Translations under genes and position numbers: made by a program
Source of the DNA: Salticus scenicus
Taxonomy: Eukaryota; Arthropoda; Arachnida; Araneae; Salticidae
Assembly (NCBI GenBank): GCA_963930645.1
Contig: OZ005661.1
Span: forward strand, 238,133,861-238,197,860
Length of the DNA stretch: 64,000 bases
Direction of reading: 5' to 3'
The notes under the pieces: generated by a model
Seen by the model: only the letters and a program-made list of their open reading frames with translations
Told to the model about the DNA's origin: nothing
Database searches by the model: none
Shown here: in pieces, positions 58,023 through 64,000 of the stretch
Position numbering within the stretch: the stretch's first letter is position 1
How the letters are laid out: the number at the start of each line of letters is the position of its first letter

Positions 58023-58127
58023 ACCAAAAACTAAATTCGAAAACTGGCGTACAGTCAATAGAAAGAAATTAAAACTTCTTCACACACCATAAATTTTAAG
58101 TCAGCACAACCGGTTTCGAAAGGACGT
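58023..58127 (-). repeat. Penelope pseudo-LTR arm, inverted to 58394-58498
   Basis: 105 bp, nearly identical and inverted relative to 58394-58498, with only one mismatch noticed. On the minus strand it begins ACGTCCTTTCGAAACCGG, the 3' half of a hammerhead motif. The core strand upstream is lost (TTGATAA where CTGATGA is expected, and no first strand of stem II). Confidence 0.85.
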
Positions 58128-58235
58128 TTTTATCAAATTTACTTATTAGAATAATATTAGATAAATAAATAAATAAAATAAAATAAATTTAATTCATTTA
58201 TCCTTCCCTCCCTCCCCCCTTTTTTTTTTTTTAGT

Positions 58236-58365
58236 GTGTGTGTATATGTGTTCCTCTCTGATTGGTCCTGCCCTGCATGATGCTTCCTATTGGTTGTTTA
58301 TGTTGCTCCTCCCCCTCTGCATTTTGCCCTGCTTTCAGTCTTGCTTTTGCTTCCAAGGCAGTAGC
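58236..58365 (+). promoter_or_regulatory. GC-rich promoter-like region of the plus-strand pseudo-LTR
   Basis: Two ATTGG boxes (inverted CCAAT), at 58261-58265 and 58289-58293, lie in a locally GC-rich stretch between a T-run and the hammerhead motif. Pseudo-LTRs of Penelope elements act as promoters; no TATA box is seen. Assignment is inference from position and composition. Confidence 0.4.
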
Positions 58366-58421
58366 ACGTGTTTGCATCTGATGAAGAAAGGCTACGTCCT
58401 TTCGAAACCGGTTGTGCTGAC
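58366..58421 (+). ncRNA. Hammerhead ribozyme (Penelope pseudo-LTR type)
   Basis: Core CTGATGA at 58378-58384; stem II GAAAGG (58386-58391), loop CTACGT, CCTTTC (58398-58403); then GAAA (58404-58407). Stem III is the palindrome ACCGGT (last A of GAAA through T58412), too short to close as a hairpin alone but able to pair between two molecules, as proposed for other short-stem-III hammerheads. Predicted cleavage after T58413. Stem I pairs GCAT (58374-58377) with GTGC (58414-58417) and may extend via AGCAC/GTGCT. One extra A follows the core before stem II. Hammerheads are known from Penelope pseudo-LTRs, and the neighbouring reverse transcriptase fits. Activity is not shown. Confidence 0.75.
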
Positions 58422-58498
58422 TTAAAATTTATGGTGTGTGAAGAAGTTTTAATTTCTTTCTATTGACTGTACGCCAGCTTTCGAATTTAGTTTTTGGT

Positions 58499-58779
58499 AT
58501 ATTTTGTGTAATTTCATACATTTTAGAGTTTCAAAAATTTTTTAATATTTCACACCTTTACTAACTCTTTCTTAACACGACTGTATTATGAAAATTGCTA
58601 ATTGTAGCATTTATATATGTAAAAAATCAAAAATTCGGAGAGCTTAAAATGAACCAGTATTGGACACACTAAAAACCCAGTAGTGGACCCCTTTGAATTT
58701 TTGCTTTAAAATTAAGGTAAACAAAGGTTTCTATGCCTTGGGGACAGATCCCTTTTAGCAGTTTGTTCTCACATACATG
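58499..58779. other. Intergenic DNA
   Basis: No continuation of a plus-strand Penelope body is seen after the pseudo-LTR arm. Nothing recognised. Confidence 0.45.
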
Positions 58780-59085
58780 AATAGCCAACATTTAGGGTTG
58801 AAATTTGAGTGATTTTTACTTCGCACTAGTGCTACACTATTGGTTATTGGAGGCAGTCTAGGAATCACTAATAAAGCTGGTCAGGAGACATCCCATCACA
58901 ATTTTCTCCTCGTGGCCGCAACGTCCTCCATGTTCTCACAAAAGTTAAACTTTTGAGGGTTAACAAATATCTCCGGACTATCCTTAGGGGTGAGTTTCAG
59001 ACAATCGTTAACTGTCCATAGTGTAGCACTAGTGTGGCATAAAATTCACTCATGCTCAACTCTTTAAATACTGGCCGTAGTTATG
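58780..59085. mobile_element. MITE-like element with ~70-bp imperfect inverted ends
   Basis: CACTAGTGCTACACTATTGG at about 58823 is mirrored by CCATAGTGTAGCACTAGTG at about 59016-59034; outward, similarity continues through GTTGAxxxTGAGTGA. The interior of about 170 bp is moderately GC-rich and non-coding. Confidence 0.65.
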
Positions 59086-59325
59086 CTATTTCAATGTCGA
59101 TGTTTCTATGGGAACCGAACTTAATCAACTAGTCCAATATTGAACCCTCTGACGGTGTTAATCACCCAGATCCATTTCAGAATAGCCGTGACGACGTGGT
59201 TAAAAATATGTTGAAGGAAAACATACTTTGCAGGTAAAGCAAGAGAAAGCAATTAGATAAACAGGTGTTTTATTAATAGTGTCATGTAAACAGTCATTTT
59301 CAAAAGTCTATTACATCTCGTTAAT
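59086..59325. other. Short intergenic segment
   Basis: Nothing recognised. Confidence 0.4.
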
Positions 59326-62013
59326 TATTGATAACAAGGACCTAACCTAAACCTTTGCTTCTTAGGTAATGCTTTTACGACATACTGATGCATGCGTGTT
59401 ATATTGAGTTTGACATTATGTGTAATAAGCTAATTTCTTCAGGTGGTCTTATAATTTCTTAACAGTCACTGTCTTTATTTTTAGAAAAATGAAAAAGTTT
59501 TAATGAAATTTAATTTAATTTTAAAAGTTGGAATTAGTAAAGGATGTGTTTCACGATCAATTTTAGGTACACAACTAAAACTTTGCTTATCATGCTCTCT
59601 TCTTCAGAAATGCAGCAATATGCTTGTGGTCTTATAATTTCTTAACGTACTGTATTTGTATTTGTTATTAGATTTCTGTGAATTATGAGCTTTTCTACTT
59701 TAACGCATAAAGTGCGTGCATAAAATTACATATAAATAACTTTCTGATTTCTTCGAAAAAAAAATTAAATATATCTTTCTAATAAAGGTCTTCTGAAACC
59801 AAGAACGTTTTATAATGTATAGTACCTTGAAGATATAGCATGATATTTGACCAAAAACAGTATACTTTCATAATCATAAATCTAATAAGTCTATCTGTGT
59901 ATTTACATGAAATGTATATTTTTTTAGAATGCAGTTAAGTGCAATTGCTTCAAATAATAAATAAATAAATAAAAACACTTAAATGAAAAAAGTATGCACA
60001 TTTAGTACATTTGGGTAAATTTAAACTCTTCTATTATGGTCTAAACATATCTTCTTTAAAACTATTTATTCCCAGTACACATTATCTGCTTTAGACTATA
60101 ATTTATAGTTAATTAAATATTTTATAGTTAATTAAATTGTTAAATTACTATGAATAAACAAATAAATACTCTTTTTCTGGCGGACAGGGCCTTAATATTA
60201 AATGTAGTGTATTCAAAGGGCATATTGCATGGCATAGGTTTACATAAAAGTCTTAATTATTTATTTATAAAATCTTCTGTATATTTAATCAAATTTTAAT
60301 TTCTAATTGCACTAAAACGACATGACAATTTTCTTTTAGAGCATTGCTTAAACGATATCTTAATTTACAAGTAGTGCAGTTCAAAGCATTTCTTATTCTT
60401 CTTCTTGCATTTTATAAAGTACTTGATTTTCAATTTTATTTTTTCTCTTACACATTTTCAATTTCTTCCATTTATATGAAAGTATTTCTCCAATTAGTAA
60501 GAGTAAAGATATAAAGTATCCCGACAGCAGAAATATAAATGCCGAAGCGATATCCGTAAGAGTTAAACTTCTTTTACTGGTGTCTACATCTCGGTGTGCC
60601 ATTAATTCAGGCAATTGTACTCTAAACTTGTAGTCATCAAAATATTTCTGATACAAACCAGAAGCGATTAGTTTATGTACAAACGAATCTATCACGTTTT
60701 TACAGCAGAAATCTTTTCGGATCAACATTCCACACAGATGATCATAAAAATGGTCATCTGAGACAAATTTATTTCCTGTCGAAATTATTTCAATATATTC
60801 ATTATTTGAAATGAAAGCAATATTTTTACTACCCGATTCATTAAAGAAACTTTCAAAAACTTCCTTATTATAACTCAAGTTATTACTCAGAAGATCTCTT
60901 CCGATTGCTTGAAATATTTTATGTTTTGATCTTGTTAATTCCTTGTATGAAGCGTATTCGGGTAAAGAAATGCACTGATAATATCCTTTACTTACTGCTT
61001 GGGCCAGCTTTTCAAAGTCGGTAATTTTATTGATTGGTGGAACTACCAGAAAGGAGAGAAATAAGGAATTATATGCCAAAGTCAGAAACATAGCTCCCAT
61101 GATCCAAGTGAGAAACAAAAGATTTCCTGACATGTGTAGAGGCTTCAACATTGTATTTTGTCTTAAGAAGACAGCCAAGTGATGAAGTAAAATCTTACTG
61201 AATGTGTACTTTGATTTGAAAGCAACATAACCTATTAAGAACATCGAAATGAAAGTTAATACGATACTAACCCAAACAGAAGGGGAAAACATTTCCAAAA
61301 TTCTAAAAATTTGGGGTTCGTAATCTGGATTTCGAATCATAAATGTGCTATAAAGCATTTGAAATCGATAAGCAAAATCTAGCTCTTGAATTAGATCCTC
61401 TTCTTGAACAGATGAGCCTACTAAAACGTCTATTTCAAGCAGGCTTGAATTACGCCCAATCACTTGCAGGCTCCTGCTTTCGGCAATGAGATATCTGTCG
61501 TCACAAAAAACAGTCTTCACCTCCTCGAATTTTTTTGAAAGTATTAAAAAATGTCTGAGCGCCTTTAGTTCTCTGTGATCAATAAACAGAAATTTTGACA
61601 TTAGATATTCAAATCTCGCATCAGAAATTTTGTAGCGTATAATTCTTTCAGGGAGTTGATATCCAAGTTTCACAACTTTACTTATTTCCATAATTGAATA
61701 TTGATTTTGTTTTCATCCAAATTTTTAAATACTATTATAATTTAACATGAATAATATACACATTTTCATACAGACGCAAAATATCAGTATTTTTTTAAAT
61801 CCAAGTGAAAAAATCCATTGAAAAGAAGTTTGTTACAAGAATCGTCTCAATGCGTACCAAGTATCTAATATAGTTTCTTGTTTGACGTATATAGGTCTAT
61901 GGTTATAAATAATTTCTGTTTTCATAAAATCATTACAGAAATTTATTTTTTTACATAAAATTCATGCTTCATAAGCGCATTTTAATGTAAAAAAATGTTT
62001 CATATGATCTGCA

Positions 62014-62046
<33 letters not shown>

Positions 62047-62160
62047 TAATATAACAACTAATCAAAATACCTAAAATGTGTCGGTTCAGCATTTGTGAAC
62101 GCAATCCAAATCCAAATTCCATCGATAAATTAAAAATTGTTCAATGTACAAACTTAAATA
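59326..62160. repeat. Segmental duplication, copy 2
   Basis: Counterpart of 51269-54015 plus 54850-55010. The left edge falls inside the Tc1 end: only about 330 bp of that transposon is present here, so the block was copied after, or together with, that insertion. The junction at the right is collapsed into one poly-T run (62014-62041). Confidence 0.85.
60393..61691 (-). CDS. Ionotropic receptor (IR)-like chemoreceptor, duplicate b
   Basis: Intact 432-codon single-exon IR-like channel subunit with the same domain map as its duplicate: S1 to about 125 (ELDFAYRFQMLYSTFMIRNP, with Arg for Pro at position 109), M1 about 139-158, pore about 163-182, M3 about 190-216, S2 with QCIS and DFCCKN, M4 about 380-402, and a tail ending KMQEEE (three residues longer). 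A polyadenylation signal TTTATT lies at 60260-60265. Nearly every difference from the other copy in S1 changes the amino acid, including the block at residues 17-22 and 68-72. Expected to be a chemoreceptor subunit with altered ligand specificity, by inference only. Confidence 0.87.
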   Translation of the reverse strand: MEISKVVKLGYQLPERIIRYKISDARFEYLMSKFLFIDHRELKALRHFLILSKKFEEVKTVFCDDRYLIAESRSLQVIGRNSSLLEIDVLVGSSVQEEDLIQELDFAYRFQMLYSTFMIRNPDYEPQIFRILEMFSPSVWVSIVLTFISMFLIGYVAFKSKYTFSKILLHHLAVFLRQNTMLKPLHMSGNLLFLTWIMGAMFLTLAYNSLFLSFLVVPPINKITDFEKLAQAVSKGYYQCISLPEYASYKELTRSKHKIFQAIGRDLLSNNLSYNKEVFESFFNESGSKNIAFISNNEYIEIISTGNKFVSDDHFYDHLCGMLIRKDFCCKNVIDSFVHKLIASGLYQKYFDDYKFRVQLPELMAHRDVDTSKRSLTLTDIASAFIFLLSGYFISLLLLIGEILSYKWKKLKMCKRKNKIENQVLYKMQEEE

Positions 62161-62172
62161 AGTATTATTATT

Positions 62173-62345
62173 ATCTATATTAATAAAATCAGAGTTTTGT
62201 CTGTAAATTTGTCGGAAACGAAAATTTTTGCGATATCTTCACGTTTCACACCCCATGAAAGCTGAAAATGACTCCAGAAAATTTTGCCTGTGTGTGTGTG
62301 TGTGTGTCTGTGTGTGTGTCATCGTGTCCGAATGTCGCTTTTTTT
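62173..62345 (+). repeat. Family C leader
   Basis: CTATATTAATAAAATCAG, GTTTTGTCTGTAAATTTGTC, GCGATATCTTCACGTTTCAC, CATGAAAGCTGAAAATGACT, then (GT)n; same as 29815-30000. Confidence 0.65.
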
Positions 62346-62880
62346 GTCCGGGCATCACTCGAGAACGGCTGCACGGAATTCAACGACGCTTGGCAGGAAT
62401 TTAGGTCTTCGCCCAACTTAAAATTATATCTATCAACTTTTCAGAAATTCCCCCCGTCCCCCCCCCTAGGGGGTAAAAGACTAAAACACGTTTGTCCGGG
62501 CATCACTCGAGAACGGCTGCACGGAATTCAACGACGCTTGGCAGGAATTTAGGTCTTCGCCCAACTTAAAATTATATCTATCAACTTTTCAGAAATTCCC
62601 CCCGTCCCCCCCCTAGGGGGTAAAAGACTAAAACACGTTTGTCCGGGCATCACTCGAGAACGGCTGCACGGAATTCAACGACGCTTGGCAGGAATTTAGG
62701 TCTTCGCCCAACTTAAAATTATATCTATCAACTTTTCAGAAATTCCCCCCGCCCCCCCCCCTAGGGGGTAAAAGACTAAAACACGTTTGTCCGGGCATCA
62801 CTCGAGAACGGCTGCACGGAATTCAACGACGCTTGGCAGGAATTTAGGTCTTCGCCCAACTTAAAATTATATCTATAGAA
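62346..62880 (+). repeat. Tandem array, four units of ~148 bp
   Basis: GTCCGGGCATCACTCGAGAA starts units at 62346, 62494, 62641 and 62789 (periods 148, 147, 148). Units are almost identical, differing mainly in the length of the C-run (CCCCCCGTCCCCCCCC), and the last is cut at about 62873. This high similarity shows recent expansion. The array directly follows a family C leader, like the leader-plus-array form of family A. Confidence 0.9.
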
Positions 62881-63050
62881 ATTTTCAAAATTCTGATTAG
62901 TGTTTAAATTGTGTGTAAAAAACGCCTGCGCATGCGCCATAAATATTTTTTCACTAAAATGCTTTGAATGAAAAAATAAATTATAAAAAAAGTTAAAGAC
63001 TTTTGTATTCGCGTGATTTTCACTACAAATTATGAAAAGATTGAAATGAA
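62881..63050. other. Short intergenic segment
   Basis: Contains GCCTGCGCATGCGCC at about 62925; otherwise nothing. Confidence 0.4.
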
Positions 63051-63385
63051 GTGTTGCCATCTAAGTTTCATACTTTAGTTAATTTTATAAAATCTAATTG
63101 TCGTATCGAAAAACTGTTTGCACCCCAGGATTCAGAAAAATCACCTCTTTCATTTGGTACTGAATTTGTGACGATAGGTCTGATATTTCTAATTTATTTT
63201 TCCCTTTATCCGTTTTTCCGTTGCCACTTAAATTTCATACTTTATTTATTTTTTAAAAATCTAATTGTCGCATCGAAAAACTGTTTGAACCCCTGGATTC
63301 AGCAAAATCGCCCCTTTCATTCGGTATCAAATTTATAAATATAGGTCTGATATTTCTAATTTATTTTATCCTTTTTCCGTTTTCA
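63051..63385 (+). repeat. Tandem repeat, two units of ~168 bp
   Basis: GTTGCCAxxTAAxTTTCATA starts units at about 63052 and 63220. Both contain AATCTAATTGTCGxATCGAA, a GTTTGxACCCCxGGATTCAG block and ATAGGTCTGATATTTCTAAT. Moderately diverged. Confidence 0.8.
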
Positions 63386-64000
63386 ACCCAGATTCGATAC
63401 GGAACAGCTTTAGTATTGGATCCCTTTCGCAAAATTTGAAATTGGGCACCGCAGTAGCTCGGACGTTTCTCGCCAAGATCTTTAATTGCACAATTGAGAT
63501 AGCCAATTCAGTTCATCGCAAAAATGGCTTAAAATATTTAAAGTCACCAAAAGGTTCCGATACTTAAGCTGTGCTTTTTATATTTATTTATTTATATTAC
63601 TGTCTATTAAAGACTTCTGTGGTCACGAAATTTGGTGTGTAAATTGTTTGTATGCATCCGGCACTTATTGTAACTGCATTTCACGAAATTCGAAATACCC
63701 CCCCCCCTTCTCGGAGCCGGAGGGCAATAAACATGCGTAAAAGCATGTTTTACCGTTTGAATTCGCTTTGAATTATCTTAGAATGGCGAATTTTTGTGTG
63801 CGGATATTGATTAAGTGTACGCATTATGTACATTAGTGGGATTTTGTAAAACATCGAACTCACCCGCTGAGAAAGTGGAAGTAAGAAGTGGGTAAGTTGC
63901 TGCCGAAGGCAGTGGGGACCCAGACTCCTCACATTGCGAGCGAGAAAACCTCTAACAATAACAGCGAGAACTTAGGTTATTAATAAAGATATGGCATTTT
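63386..64000. other. Intergenic DNA, window edge
   Basis: A C-run (ATACCCCCCCCCC) at about 63696-63708, then mixed-composition DNA (TGGGGACCCAGACTCCTCAC) at about 63911. No gene recognised. Confidence 0.4.

Larger units (their letters stand above)
56163..58135 (-). mobile_element. Penelope-like retroelement, 3'-truncated
   Basis: Reading on the minus strand: a pseudo-LTR arm (58127-58023), about 220 bp of untranslated DNA, then the reverse transcriptase pseudogene (about 57800-56167), cut off at the junction with a CAGA microsatellite. The GIY-YIG endonuclease that most Penelope elements carry after the reverse transcriptase is absent. Confidence 0.8.

Noticed and set aside
58100..58136. Second hammerhead ribozyme on the minus strand
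   Set aside because: Only the GAAA half and one strand of stem II remain; the CTGATGA core is changed and the other strand of stem II is missing.

Overview
This is eukaryotic DNA, very AT-rich, full of homopolymer runs and microsatellites, with few genes and many decayed transposons. The five recognisable host genes are divergent ionotropic-receptor (IR) type chemoreceptors, a protostome family. Together with the Penelope, Tc1/mariner, Gypsy, hAT and P-like remnants, this points to an arthropod. A spider or other chelicerate is my best guess, but that is an inference and no diagnostic marker is present. No CRISPR array, operon or bacterial-type feature was seen.

Genes. Five intronless-looking IR-like genes lie at 730-1969 (-, frameshifted), 16801-18111 (-), 40488-41738 (+), 52371-53660 (-) and 60393-61691 (-). 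Each encodes a short N-terminal region, an S1 half-domain, M1, a pore loop, M3, an S2 half-domain with conserved cysteines, and M4. They form a dispersed receptor cluster. The last two are a recent pair inside a duplicated block of about 2.7 kb (51269-54000 and 59326-62010). Their membrane cores are almost identical, while their S1 and S2 halves carry many amino-acid replacements.

Mobile DNA by region. 3-9.4 kb: repeat families, including an element with a hairpin head and palindromic tail (5474-6501) and two small inverted-repeat elements (8799-9034, 9406-9683). 9.7-13.8 kb: a decayed minus-strand Ty3/Gypsy element with a full 3' LTR, polypurine tract, tRNA-Lys-type primer site, broken gag and a 5' LTR fragment. 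15.1-15.7 kb: an inverted-repeat element. 19.1-20.1 kb: a second head/tail element carrying a four-unit array of about 173 bp. 20.5-23.4 kb: a mariner-type element with two later insertions. 23.9-24.8 kb: a LINE ribonuclease H remnant. 24.9-25.65 kb: a hAT-like element. 25.9-27.0, 27.8-28.2, 33.1-34.4 and 47.2-47.7 kb: long inverted repeats. 31 kb and 42.3-43.1 kb: mariner/Tc1 relics. 37.8-38.5 kb: a P-element-like non-autonomous element with an 8-bp target duplication and the start of a THAP-type reading frame. 46.1 kb: an endonuclease-like fragment resembling those of Helentrons or LINEs. 50.2-51.6 kb: a Tc1 element. 56.2-58.5 kb: a Penelope-like reverse transcriptase pseudogene, a head-to-head pair of pseudo-LTR arms and a hammerhead ribozyme motif. 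62.2-63.4 kb: tandem arrays of about 148 and 168 bp.

The most interesting observations are the replacement-rich divergence of the duplicated receptor pair, the hammerhead motif in the Penelope pseudo-LTR, a family of hairpin-ended elements carrying arrays of about 175 bp built around an ACAGGGACAC core, and the near-palindromes that could be transcribed as hairpin RNAs. All alignments were made by eye, so percentages and edges are approximate.
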